Below, in pieces: positions 33,319 through 42,085 of a DNA stretch of 64,000 bases. The translations under genes and the position numbers were made by a program. Numbering within the stretch: the first letter of the stretch is position 1; every line of letters begins with the position of its first letter. The notes beneath the pieces were generated by a model. That model was not told the DNA's origin. It saw only the letters and a program-made list of their open reading frames with translations, and did not search any database. The DNA lies in contig NZ_JAFBCP010000001.1 in the NCBI RefSeq assembly GCF_016907735.1, forward strand, positions 620,001-684,000, read 5' to 3'. This DNA is from Brevibacterium paucivorans (GTDB lineage Bacteria; Actinomycetota; Actinomycetes; Actinomycetales; Brevibacteriaceae).

Positions 33319-35340
33319 ATGACCACTCGTGAAAAGCTGTGGCAGCCCAGTGAAGAACGTATCCGCCAATCCCCCATGTATAAGTATCAGCAGTGGCTGG
33401 CTGACAAAAAGGGAGTTCACACCACCGGGTTCGCCGAACTTCACCAGTGGTCAGTCGACAACCTCGACGACTTTTGGGAAAGCATCTGGGAGTACTTCGA
33501 CGTCGTCGGTACCCGTGGCGACGGGCCCGTACGCACGGGTGACTCAATCGAAAAAACCACATGGTTCCCCGGCGCCAGCGTGAACTATGCGCAAAACCTG
33601 CTACGTCACGTCCACACCATGCCAGACCGCGAAGCCGTGGTTGCCCTCCACGAATCCGACCCACGCGAAAGCTACACGTGGAAAGAACTCAACGGAAAAG
33701 TTGGCGCACTGGCCGCAGCACTGCGTGACATGGGCGTTCGCCCCGGTGACCGCGTGGCCGCCGTACTCCCCAACATTGCTGAAACCATCATCGCACTGCT
33801 TGCCTCGGCCACCGTGGGTGCCGTGTGGTCGGTGGTCAACACCGACTTTGGCGAAAGCGGGATCGCTGACCGCTTTGCCCAGATTGAGCCCAAAGTCCTT
33901 CTCACGGTTGACGGGTTCGACTTCAACGGCACATACCGGAACATGCTCCCCCAGATCGAATCCACACTCAGCGTACTCCCCTCGGTAAAGCACCACATCC
34001 TCATCGACCGTCACCGCGACTCCCACCCAGACACGTACACAGACCTCCCCGGACAGGAAAGCACGGGCACTACCACCTCGGTCACGCATCACCGCTTTTC
34101 CGAACTCACCGCCACCCCACAAGACCCCGTATACGAACCCGTCGAGTTCTCCCACCCGCTGTGGATCCTGTACTCCTCGGGCACAACGGGTAAGCCCAAA
34201 GGAATTGTGCACGGGCACGGCGGAATCGTTCTGGACGTGTACAAGATGGTTGGCCTGCACAACGGGTCGGACGAAAACACCCGCTTGTACTTCGCAGTGG
34301 CCACCACGTGGATGGTGTGGAACCTCATGGTGAACGTGCTGGCCGTGGGCTCCACCACCATCACGTACGACGGTTCCCCAGCCTACCCGTCGCCCGCTCG
34401 CCTTTTCGACATTGCGGAAAGCGAAAACGTCACCCAGATCGGAACCGGGGCCGCGCTTTTGTCGCTCATCGAAAAGGCCGGCATCAACCCGTCGGAAAGC
34501 TACAAGTTGCCTCACCTGGAACACATCATGTCCACCGGGTCCACTCTTCCCGGTTCCACGTGGAGGTGGGCATATGAGCAGGTCAAACACGATTTCCAGC
34601 TGGGTTCCAGCTCGGGTGGAACGGACATTTGTTCGGGCATCCTGGGTGCCAACCCATTCGACCCTGTGTACGTCAACGAACTCCAGGGCAAGGTGCTGGG
34701 CGTTGATGCGCACGCGTTTAACGCACAGGGCGAATCCGTGATCGGCGAGGTAGGTGAGCTCGTGTTCACGCAGCCACTGCCCAACATGCCGGTCATGTTC
34801 TGGACCGACCCGGACGGCAGCAAATACCACGACGCCTATTTCGCGGACTTCCCCGGCGTGTGGCGCCACGGCGACTGGGCCACCCAGTTGCCGGAAGGCC
34901 CGTGGATCATTCACGGCCGTTCCGACTCCACCATCAACCGAGGCGGTATCCGTATGGGCTCGGCTGATATTTGCGACGTCGTTGACCAGGTTCCCGGGGT
35001 TGCCACCTCTATGGTGATTGGCGCCGAGGTGGGAGACGGCGACTATTACATGCCACTTTTCGTGGTTCCGGCTCGCGGGTACACGCTCGATGAGGATCTC
35101 AAGAGCGCAATTGTTGAGGCGATCCGCACCAAGATTTCGCCCCGGTATGTGCCCGATGAGCTCATTGAAGCTCCTGCGGTTCCGCGCACGCGTACCGGCA
35201 AGCTCATGGAAGTTCCCATTAAGAAAATCTTCCAGGGAGCAGACCCCAGCACAATTAACCGCACCGCCGCCGAGGACGTTGCCACCGTGGACTGGTATGT
35301 GGACTTTGCGCGCCAGCGGGTGCAGACAAACCGCGACTAG
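33319..35340 (+). CDS. Acetoacetyl-CoA synthetase
   Basis: 673 aa from the ATG at 33319 with GGAGG 6 nt upstream; a GTG at 33286 is less likely. It is an adenylate-forming enzyme with the phosphate loop YSSGTTGKPKGIVHG, the later motif GVWRHGDWA, and a C-terminal lysine region RTRTGKLMEVPIK. The N-terminal block WFPGASVNYAQNLLR is typical of acetoacetyl-CoA synthetases. It activates acetoacetate with ATP and CoA for lipid or energy use. The stop codon shares CTAG with the convergent neighbour. Confidence 0.9.
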   Translation: MTTREKLWQPSEERIRQSPMYKYQQWLADKKGVHTTGFAELHQWSVDNLDDFWESIWEYFDVVGTRGDGPVRTGDSIEKTTWFPGASVNYAQNLLRHVHTMPDREAVVALHESDPRESYTWKELNGKVGALAAALRDMGVRPGDRVAAVLPNIAETIIALLASATVGAVWSVVNTDFGESGIADRFAQIEPKVLLTVDGFDFNGTYRNMLPQIESTLSVLPSVKHHILIDRHRDSHPDTYTDLPGQESTGTTTSVTHHRFSELTATPQDPVYEPVEFSHPLWILYSSGTTGKPKGIVHGHGGIVLDVYKMVGLHNGSDENTRLYFAVATTWMVWNLMVNVLAVGSTTITYDGSPAYPSPARLFDIAESENVTQIGTGAALLSLIEKAGINPSESYKLPHLEHIMSTGSTLPGSTWRWAYEQVKHDFQLGSSSGGTDICSGILGANPFDPVYVNELQGKVLGVDAHAFNAQGESVIGEVGELVFTQPLPNMPVMFWTDPDGSKYHDAYFADFPGVWRHGDWATQLPEGPWIIHGRSDSTINRGGIRMGSADICDVVDQVPGVATSMVIGAEVGDGDYYMPLFVVPARGYTLDEDLKSAIVEAIRTKISPRYVPDELIEAPAVPRTRTGKLMEVPIKKIFQGADPSTINRTAAEDVATVDWYVDFARQRVQTNRD

Positions 35341-36317
35341 GCGTTGAGCGGCGCGCCTCCCAGCGTGGCGTACTCGTAAAGCACGTGTGCTTTGCCCGCC
35401 TGCACCAGGCCATCGATGAGTTCGGTGAGCACCGGCATTTCGCTGGTCACTTCCACCACAACATCGGTGTCCGTGGACAGTCGGGCAATGAGTGCTCCCG
35501 CATCACCGAGTGCGGCTTGGTACTCTGCCGCATCTCGTTCCGGGCGTGGTTCAACGGCATCAGCCATGACACCCACGGTGAGCTCAGTGGCCTCGGACGT
35601 GTCTTGCGTGGTGTCGCCTTCGGCGCTCTGTTCTGGCGGGTACGACACGGCGAATGCGCTCACCTGCCCGTCGCGTTTGAACATGGCCGCTCCGTGTGCG
35701 CCGGTCGCCTCCGACAGGAACCGCCGGTTGAACTCGCCCACCGTCATGGACGCAGCTGGGTCGGCCCGGTTGACTCCGGTGTACCACTGCAAAAACGCGC
35801 GCGTCAGCTCTACCGAACCGGTGGCGGTGACAGCAAAGTCGTCTAAGCGGTCGGCCCCCAAACCACCTAATGCCAGGGTCTCAACACGCACGATCCGGGT
35901 TCGGAACAGCTCCCTGTCACCGTCCGCGCTACGCGCAGCCACGCCTGAGCTATCCGCGTCCCCTACACCCACTCGGGTACGCAGCGGAAGCCCTTCAAGA
36001 ACCGTCCCGGCAACAGCGTGACTGAGCTTTTCACGCAACTGGGAGGACACCTCGGCGGCCTCTTCACTGTCTAATTCGTGGGCTACCTCAGTGTGAAACC
36101 ACGCCCGCTGCGGGTGCGCCGGCGACTGCGCGCACACCGCGACACCCACAAGCACGCCGGCGGCCACCTCGGCGACAACCGTGCGCGTCACCGGCGCCGA
36201 GTCCGAATCTTCGCGCACAAGCGAACGCAACATGTGGTGCGCGGGGTCGTTGGGGTCGCTCAAAATGTTGTTGAGCGCCAGATCATCACCTGGAGCAAAA
36301 GGGCGGATTGTAACCAT
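35337..36317 (-). CDS. GNAT-like acetyltransferase family protein (uncertain)
   Basis: 326 aa. The N-terminus MVTIRPFAPGDDLALNNIL is typical of GNAT N-acetyltransferases, and a second weaker half contains GAHGAAMFKRDGQVSAFAV. The acetyl-CoA loop is not clear, so catalysis is uncertain. Substrate unknown. It is convergent with the acetoacetyl-CoA synthetase gene (4-bp overlap) and divergent from the purine nucleoside phosphorylase gene. Confidence 0.6.
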   Translation of the reverse strand: MVTIRPFAPGDDLALNNILSDPNDPAHHMLRSLVREDSDSAPVTRTVVAEVAAGVLVGVAVCAQSPAHPQRAWFHTEVAHELDSEEAAEVSSQLREKLSHAVAGTVLEGLPLRTRVGVGDADSSGVAARSADGDRELFRTRIVRVETLALGGLGADRLDDFAVTATGSVELTRAFLQWYTGVNRADPAASMTVGEFNRRFLSEATGAHGAAMFKRDGQVSAFAVSYPPEQSAEGDTTQDTSEATELTVGVMADAVEPRPERDAAEYQAALGDAGALIARLSTDTDVVVEVTSEMPVLTELIDGLVQAGKAHVLYEYATLGGAPLNA

Positions 36318-36392
36318 GCCTAAATCCTAACGTGGCAGGTTTTTGCGAAGATCACATGAAAACACCACCCGTTTTCGTCTAGTGTCACTGGT

Positions 36393-37214
36393 ATGAGCAC
36401 GAACGACTCACCGCTTGAAAGCGCACAGCACGCTGCACAGGTTCTCAACGACGCAGCCGGAATCGACAGCCACGACATCGCCCTTGTACTGGGCTCGGGA
36501 TGGGGGTCAGCAGCACAGTTGCTGGGCGACCCCGTAGCCTCCACACCGGCAGATCAGGTACCCGGCTTCCACACCTCACAGGTGTCCGGCCACCCCGGAA
36601 CCCTCACCACCATCAAAGTGGACACGCAGGCGGGCCCCAAACACGCTCTTGTCCTTGGAGCTCGCACCCACTTCTACGAAGGCAAGGGTGTGCGCGCGGT
36701 AGCCCACGGGGTGCGCACAGCTGCGGCCGCGGGAGCCAAAACCATCATTTTGACCAACGGGTGCGGATCCACGCACACGGACTTCGCGCCGGGAACTCCC
36801 GTTCTCATCTCCGACCACCTCAACCTCACCGCCGCCAGCCCGCTGGAAGGCGCCACGTTCGTGGATCTCACCGACCTGTACTCATCGCGGTTGCGCGCTG
36901 TCGCCAAAGAGATCGACCCCACGCTTAACGAAGGCGTGTACGCACAGTTCCGTGGCCCACACTACGAAACCCCCGCCGAAGTTCGCATGGCTCGCACCAT
37001 GGGCGCTGACCTGGTGGGAATGTCCACGGCCCTGGAAGCCATCGCTGCGCGCGAAGCAGGCATGGAAATCCTGGGGATTTCCCTGGTGACAAACTTTGGT
37101 GCCGGTGTTTCTGAACAACCACTCAACCACGCCGAGGTGTTAGAGGCTGGGCAGCAGGCCGGCCCCCGGATCTCGCAGTTGTTGGCTGACATTGTTCGTC
37201 GAATCCTGAAGTGA
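36393..37214 (+). CDS. punA: Purine nucleoside phosphorylase
   Basis: 273 aa, the length of trimeric (PunA/PNP) enzymes. Motifs are LVLGSGWGSAAQLLG (phosphate site), GARTHFYEGKG, ILTNGCGSTHTDF, QFRGPHYETPAEVRMARTMGADLVGMS and SLVTNFGAG. It splits inosine, guanosine and their deoxy forms with phosphate into base and (deoxy)ribose 1-phosphate. Its stop lies 7 nt before the phosphosugar mutase start, and nucleoside import and deo genes are found 2-10 kb away on the other strand. Confidence 0.95.
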   Translation: MSTNDSPLESAQHAAQVLNDAAGIDSHDIALVLGSGWGSAAQLLGDPVASTPADQVPGFHTSQVSGHPGTLTTIKVDTQAGPKHALVLGARTHFYEGKGVRAVAHGVRTAAAAGAKTIILTNGCGSTHTDFAPGTPVLISDHLNLTAASPLEGATFVDLTDLYSSRLRAVAKEIDPTLNEGVYAQFRGPHYETPAEVRMARTMGADLVGMSTALEAIAAREAGMEILGISLVTNFGAGVSEQPLNHAEVLEAGQQAGPRISQLLADIVRRILK

Positions 37215-37221
37215 GGGAATC

Positions 37222-39030
37222 ATGAGTGTGGACTTTGATGCCGTACGCGCGTGGATCGCAGATGACCCGGACCCAGAGACCCGGAAACAGCTGACTGACC
37301 TGGTCGAGGCGACGCAGGAGCCGGGTGAAGAGTCGGCCCGGGCACTCGATGATTTGGCCGACCGCTTTTCTGGCATGCTGCAGTTTGGGACCGCGGGTCT
37401 GCGCGGCGAGCTAGGCGGTGGCCCCAACCGGATGAACCGTGCCGTGGTGATCCGGGCGGCAGCCGGGCTCACCGCGTTTCTGCGTGACACCGTGGGGGAC
37501 AATTTCACCGTGGTAATCGGGTGTGATGCCCGGTACGGTTCAGAGGATTTCGCCCGCGACACCGCAACCGTTGTCACCGCCGCCGGTGGCCGTGCGCTCA
37601 TGCTCCCGGCCCGCAAGCCCACGCCGGTTCTCGCGTTTGCCGTCAACCACCTCGACGCCGACGCTGGCGTGATGGTCACGGCCAGCCACAACCCACCTCG
37701 GGACAATGGGTACAAGGTGTACTTGGGGGCCCGCCCGCAGGCCGCCGTGTACCTTGCTGACACCGTTTCGCAGGCCAGTGCCGCTCACGCCACTGCGGGG
37801 GCACCGGGAATGGCGTTCGCCGGAATTGGGGCAGCAAGTGAGGACGTTGCTCACGAACGCGCCACGCACGGCGCAGGAGCACAGATCGTTGTGCCGTTTG
37901 ATTCGCAAATCGCGTCACACATCGCCCGTGTTGAGAGCGTCGCGGATGTTCCTCGCGCAGAGTCCGGGTGGGAAAGCGTCGACGTCACCAAGGAGTACCT
38001 GGCCAGCATCGCCGCGGTCAGGTCGCGTTTGGGTGTGTCGGACGCGCCTGCCGACCTGCGGATTGTCCACACGGCGATGCACGGCGTGGGCAATGACACC
38101 ACGCTGGCAGCACTTGAACAGGCCGGGTTCACACGCGTGACGCCGGTCGAGGCACAGGCTCAGCCCGACCCGAACTTCCCCACTGTCACATTCCCTAACC
38201 CGGAAGAACCCGGGGCCCTTGACCTGGCGTTTGAAACGGCAAAAGACGTAAACGCACAGTTGGTCATCGCAAACGACCCCGACGCCGACCGCGTGTCGAT
38301 CGCCGTTCCAATCCCGGACTCCCACGGCGCCTTCCGCCAGCTGACCGGCGATGAAGTTGGTTTGCTCCTGGGCGATTTCATCGCGTCACGGACCCCAGGG
38401 ACGGTAGCCAACTCGATCGTGTCGTCACGAGCATTGGCCCAGGCCGCGGACTTCCACGGGGTCCCTCACCGCACCACGCTGACCGGTTTCAAGTGGATCT
38501 CCCGTGGCACCGACCTGGTATTCGGGTACGAAGAGGCTCTGGGCTACAGCGTGGACCCTCAGGTTGTGCGCGATAAGGACGGCGTGTCGGCCGCGGTTGT
38601 GATCGCTCACCTTGTTGCCGAACTCCACGCGCAAGGGCGCACGGTTGACGACGAGCTGAAGCGCATTCGTGTGCGTGACGGTATTTTCCTCACCGCCCCG
38701 TACACGATCCGCGTCACCAACCTGAAGCACATTGACAAGATGTTGGACCGGCTTGCGTCGGCACCTCCCACTGATTTGGGTGGGTCTGCCGTGACCGAGG
38801 TCGTTGACCTGTCGCAAGGCTCGGAGTCCCTTCCGGGTACTCCCGGTTTTGCTCTCTTGACGGAGTCTGGCGACCGCGTAGTGATCCGCCCGTCGGGAAC
38901 AGAGCCCAAGCTCAAGTGCTATCTGGAAGCCGTTGAAACGGCTGATGAGAGCACGTACCCGCAGGCTCTTGCAGAAGCCCGCGCCAAATTGGACCGTATT
39001 ACTGCAGACCTCGCTGAGTTCCTGCAGTAA
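37222..39030 (+). CDS. Phosphosugar mutase (PGM2/ManB-like, possible phosphopentomutase)
   Basis: 602 aa. The alpha-D-phosphohexomutase fold is clear: the phosphoserine loop VTASHNPPRDNGYK, the metal loop DPDADRVS, the sugar loop GYEEALGYSV and the C-terminal phosphate loop RPSGTEPKLKCY. GAGGGAATC lies before the ATG. The length fits PGM2-type enzymes, some of which act on pentose 1-phosphates. Next to punA it would convert (deoxy)ribose 1-phosphate to the 5-phosphate, feeding DeoC. That substrate is inferred from context. Confidence 0.9.
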   Translation: MSVDFDAVRAWIADDPDPETRKQLTDLVEATQEPGEESARALDDLADRFSGMLQFGTAGLRGELGGGPNRMNRAVVIRAAAGLTAFLRDTVGDNFTVVIGCDARYGSEDFARDTATVVTAAGGRALMLPARKPTPVLAFAVNHLDADAGVMVTASHNPPRDNGYKVYLGARPQAAVYLADTVSQASAAHATAGAPGMAFAGIGAASEDVAHERATHGAGAQIVVPFDSQIASHIARVESVADVPRAESGWESVDVTKEYLASIAAVRSRLGVSDAPADLRIVHTAMHGVGNDTTLAALEQAGFTRVTPVEAQAQPDPNFPTVTFPNPEEPGALDLAFETAKDVNAQLVIANDPDADRVSIAVPIPDSHGAFRQLTGDEVGLLLGDFIASRTPGTVANSIVSSRALAQAADFHGVPHRTTLTGFKWISRGTDLVFGYEEALGYSVDPQVVRDKDGVSAAVVIAHLVAELHAQGRTVDDELKRIRVRDGIFLTAPYTIRVTNLKHIDKMLDRLASAPPTDLGGSAVTEVVDLSQGSESLPGTPGFALLTESGDRVVIRPSGTEPKLKCYLEAVETADESTYPQALAEARAKLDRITADLAEFLQ

Positions 39031-39041
39031 TACGTGCGTGT

Positions 39042-39155
39042 TTATGCCGTGAAACCGTCGAGCACGGCAGCACTTCCTGACAGGCCCAGGCGCGACGCCC
39101 CAGCCTCGATCATGGACTGTGCTGCCTGTGCGTCACGGATCCCACCGGAAGCCTT
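39042..39155 (-). repeat. 114-bp direct repeat, extra copy of the deoC 3' end
   Basis: Identical over 114 bp to 39680-39793. It encodes the last 37 residues of DeoC in frame with an unrelated upstream 27-residue extension that begins with a fortuitous ATG at 39236. It is not preceded by a promoter or ribosome site, so it is a truncated pseudo-end and not a functional gene. Confidence 0.92.
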
Positions 39156-39372
39156 GACGCGCCGTTGGTTTACCGTACAATCGTGCATATCACTTAACGC
39201 ACACCGCGGTGCAAGGTATGAGTGATCTGCATGCACTTTTCATGCAATAGCAAGAGCGTCGCTCATTAAGTCCGTAGAAAAGGGCAAAGAAAATAAGAAC
39301 CTAGATAAAAATCACACCTACGGGTTTGCCCCAGACCATCGCACAAGCTTGCAACCCGAAGTGAGGAAGCCT
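39156..39372. other. AT-rich insert segment between deoC-end repeats, no gene seen
   Basis: This stretch is more AT-rich than the flanks. No ORF in it has a ribosome site or family resemblance. It must hold the promoter of the small membrane protein gene on its right. Confidence 0.45.
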
Positions 39373-39588
39373 ATGCCGCGAAAAATCATCACAAACACTG
39401 TTTTGGGCGCTACATTCGCAATAAGCTTGGCAATATTTGTTGCATGCGGAACTATTACAGGAATGTCTCGCGACGCAAACATATACGGCTCACCAGCGGA
39501 GCTATTGTTTCCTTGGAGTGGTCTACTTACCCTTCTTTTCGGTGGCCTTTGGATTGTTTATGTGATCGTCTCCCTGCGACGGCCCTGA
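39373..39588 (+). CDS. Small two-helix membrane protein in the insert
   Basis: 71 aa from the ATG at 39373 with GAGGAAG just before it. Two hydrophobic helices (TVLGATFAISLAIFVACG and LLTLLFGGLWIVYVIVSL) flank a short polar loop. No family is recognised. It is the only plausible gene between the two deoC-end repeats, which suggests that it came in with the insert. The function is unknown. Confidence 0.6.
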   Translation: MPRKIITNTVLGATFAISLAIFVACGTITGMSRDANIYGSPAELLFPWSGLLTLLFGGLWIVYVIVSLRRP

Positions 39589-39602
39589 CTAGATACCTTT
39601 GC

Positions 39603-39663
39603 AAGAAAAACAAGGGCGTTGTTTAGGTGACCTCCCTGCCAGGGGCACCAAAACAGCGCCCTT
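39603..39663 (-). terminator. Terminator at the end of the deo operon
   Basis: A 13-bp stem with one G-U pair (39612-39624 with 39651-39663) encloses a second small stem. On the minus strand it is followed by TTGTTTTTCTT, so it ends the nucleoside operon. It may also stop the small plus-strand gene. Confidence 0.85.
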
Positions 39664-39679
39664 AAACCGTTCACGGTGC

Positions 39680-39793
39680 TTATGCCGTGAAACCGTCGAG
39701 CACGGCAGCACTTCCTGACAGGCCCAGGCGCGACGCCCCAGCCTCGATCATGGACTGTGCTGCCTGTGCGTCACGGATCCCACCGGAAGCCTT
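39680..39793 (-). repeat. 114-bp direct repeat, native position at the end of intact deoC
   Basis: The C-terminal 37 codons and stop of the complete deoC gene, identical to 39042-39155. The two copies lie 638 bp apart in the same orientation and flank the AT-rich insert. Confidence 0.92.
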
Positions 39794-40393
39794 CACACCC
39801 AGAGCATCGCCCACAGTTGAACGCATCAGCTTGACAGCGTGAGCACTTGCACCACCGGCCGGGTGGAACCCAGTCGATGTCTTCACGTAGTGGGCTCCTG
39901 CACGCACAGCAGCCTCGCACGCGCCCACGATCTGCTCGTCACTCAAAGCTGCTGACTCAATAATCACCTTGACGATTGCAGCGTCTTCAGTCGCTGACTC
40001 CGGGCCGGTCGCAACCGGAAGGCCTAAGTCCTTTGCCGCTTCGGCAACGGCAGTCACTACCCCGTTGATGTCAGCTTCGACCCCGGCGAAGTCTCCCGCG
40101 ATTGCCTGCCCCACGTTGATCACCATGTCGATCTCACGGGCGCCGTCACGCACAGCCTTGGCCGCCTCGGCAGCCTTAATCTGTGGCTTGACCGCACCGG
40201 ATGGGAAACCAACAACCGTGGCCACCACCAGGTCACCGGTGTCAGCGAGCGGGAGCGCGGAAGGCGACACGCACACAGCCTTCACACCCAGTTCCTTACC
40301 GGCCTCAACCAGCGCTGCGAAGTCCTCAGGAGTTGATTCAGGCTTGAGAAGCGTGTGATCGATCATCTGTGCAACATCAGTGCGGGTGGTCAT
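39680..40393 (-). CDS. deoC: Deoxyribose-phosphate aldolase
   Basis: 237 aa. The Schiff-base lysine is in [14 protein letters not shown], and [14 protein letters not shown] and [11 protein letters not shown] are typical of DeoC. It cleaves 2-deoxyribose 5-phosphate to acetaldehyde and glyceraldehyde 3-phosphate. It is the last gene of the minus-strand nucleoside operon, 15 nt after deoA. The last 37 codons are duplicated 638 bp away, yet the gene itself is complete. Confidence 0.96.
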   Translation of the reverse strand: MTTRTDVAQMIDHTLLKPESTPEDFAALVEAGKELGVKAVCVSPSALPLADTGDLVVATVVGFPSGAVKPQIKAAEAAKAVRDGAREIDMVINVGQAIAGDFAGVEADINGVVTAVAEAAKDLGLPVATGPESATEDAAIVKVIIESAALSDEQIVGACEAAVRAGAHYVKTSTGFHPAGGASAHAVKLMRSTVGDALGVKASGGIRDAQAAQSMIEAGASRLGLSGSAAVLDGFTA

Positions 40394-40408
40394 TGGGGGT
40401 CCTTTCGG

Positions 40409-41689
40409 TTAGGAAACTCGGTCCAAAATAACAGTGCGAGGCGTAGCCTGCTGGCCAATGCTCCACGCGCCTTCAAGCGATTCGAGCGCACGTTCAAAAC
40501 GCTGCGGTTCGTCCGTGTGCAACGTCATCAGGGGCTGGCCAGCGGTCACGGTGTCGCCAGGTTTGGCGTGCAACTCAATACCGGCACCGGCCTGCACTGG
40601 GTCCTCCTTGCGTGCGCGCCCAGCACCCAGGCGCCACGACGCAACGCCCACGCTCAGCGCGTCAAGGGTCGTCACAACACCCGATTCTTCAGCCGTCACC
40701 GTGTGGGTTTCTTTTGCGGTTGGCAGGCTCGCATGCGGGTCGCCACCCTGACGTTCAATCATGCGGTTCCACATGTCCATTGCCCGGCCGTCGTTGAGCG
40801 CGGCCTCGACATCCACCTCGGTCTTGCCAACCAGCGCGAGCATCTCACGTGCCAGCTCAACCGTCAGCTCAACAACGTCAGCCGGGCCTCCGCCGGCCAA
40901 CACCTCGACAGACTCCCGGACTTCCAGCGCGTTGCCAACCGTGAGCCCAAGCGGGGTTGACATGTCGGTAATCAACGCCGAGGTCTCAACACCTGCGTTC
41001 TTCCCCAACTCCACCATGGTGCGGGCAAGGGCAGTTGCCTGTTCAACGTCCTTCATGAACGCCCCCGAACCGGCCTTCACATCCAACACGAGCGCCTGGG
41101 TGCCTTCAGCGATCTTCTTGCTCATGATTGACGACGCGATGAGCGGAATGCAGTCGACGATCCCGGTGATGTCGCGCAACGCATAGAGCTTCTTGTCCGC
41201 AGGAGCAAGGCCGGTTCCAGCAGCACAGATCACTGGGCCAATGTCCTCAAGCTGGCTCATGAGTTCGTCGTTGCTCAAGTTGGCGCGCCAACCTGGGATC
41301 GACTCCAGCTTGTCCAGCGTGCCACCGGTGTGCCCCAGTCCACGGCCAGACAGCTGCGGAACGGCCACGTCAAAGACTGCAACCAAGGGGGCCAGTGGCA
41401 AAGTGATCTTGTCCCCCACTCCCCCTGTTGAGTGTTTGTCCGAGGTGGGTTTCGACAAGCTCGAAAAGTCCATCCGCTCGCCGGACTCAATCATCGCGTG
41501 CGTCCACTGGGCGATTTCGCGTGGGCTCATTCCGTTGAGGAAGATTGCCATTCCCAACGACGACATCTGCTCATCGGCAACAACACCGCGCGTGTAGGCG
41601 TCGATGACCCATGCGATCTGTTCGTCGCTGAGTTCTTCACGATCACGCTTTGTGCGAATCACATCGACGGCGTCAAATGGTTCGATCAT
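40409..41689 (-). CDS. deoA: Thymidine/pyrimidine-nucleoside phosphorylase
   Basis: 426 aa. It contains the family signature SDKHSTGGVGDK, with LSGRGLGHTGGTLDKLESIPG and VDVKAGSGAFM following. It splits thymidine, deoxyuridine or uridine with phosphate. Its start is one base past the cdd stop on the minus strand, so the two genes are coupled. It works after Cdd, which makes uridine and deoxyuridine. Confidence 0.96.
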   Translation of the reverse strand: MIEPFDAVDVIRTKRDREELSDEQIAWVIDAYTRGVVADEQMSSLGMAIFLNGMSPREIAQWTHAMIESGERMDFSSLSKPTSDKHSTGGVGDKITLPLAPLVAVFDVAVPQLSGRGLGHTGGTLDKLESIPGWRANLSNDELMSQLEDIGPVICAAGTGLAPADKKLYALRDITGIVDCIPLIASSIMSKKIAEGTQALVLDVKAGSGAFMKDVEQATALARTMVELGKNAGVETSALITDMSTPLGLTVGNALEVRESVEVLAGGGPADVVELTVELAREMLALVGKTEVDVEAALNDGRAMDMWNRMIERQGGDPHASLPTAKETHTVTAEESGVVTTLDALSVGVASWRLGAGRARKEDPVQAGAGIELHAKPGDTVTAGQPLMTLHTDEPQRFERALESLEGAWSIGQQATPRTVILDRVS

Positions 41690-41690
41690 G

Positions 41691-42074
41691 TCAGCTCCTT
41701 AAGTGGTCGGGTCCAAAAGCTTCCGGGAGGACCTGGGAAAGTGGTGCGATCCCAGACGGCATGTCCAGAAGAAGATCTGGCCCACCGTGTTCGTACAGCA
41801 GTTGACGGCACCGGCCACACGGCACCAGTTTGTTGCCGTGTTTATCAACGCACGCGAAGGCGACTAACCGGCCACCTCCCGTCCGGTGAAGCTCCGAAAC
41901 AAGGCCGCATTCGGCACACAGGCCTAACCCGTAGGACGCGTTTTCAACGTTGCACCCCACGATGATTCGCCCGTCGTCAACGAGAGCGGCCACGCCAACG
42001 GGGTATTTCGAATACGGGACATACGCGTTTTCCATCACGGCACGCGCGCGCTCACGCAAAACGTCCCAATCCAT
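41691..42074 (-). CDS. cdd: Cytidine deaminase
   Basis: 127 aa, typical of the small tetrameric enzyme. The zinc site is visible as CAECG (Cys-Ala-Glu with the catalytic Glu) and PCGRCRQ. NVENASYGLGLC is the conserved approach to the site. It deaminates cytidine and deoxycytidine to uridine and deoxyuridine. It lies between the nucleoside permease gene and deoA in the same operon. Confidence 0.96.
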   Translation of the reverse strand: MDWDVLRERARAVMENAYVPYSKYPVGVAALVDDGRIIVGCNVENASYGLGLCAECGLVSELHRTGGGRLVAFACVDKHGNKLVPCGRCRQLLYEHGGPDLLLDMPSGIAPLSQVLPEAFGPDHLRS

Positions 42075-42085
42075 TCTGACCTCTT

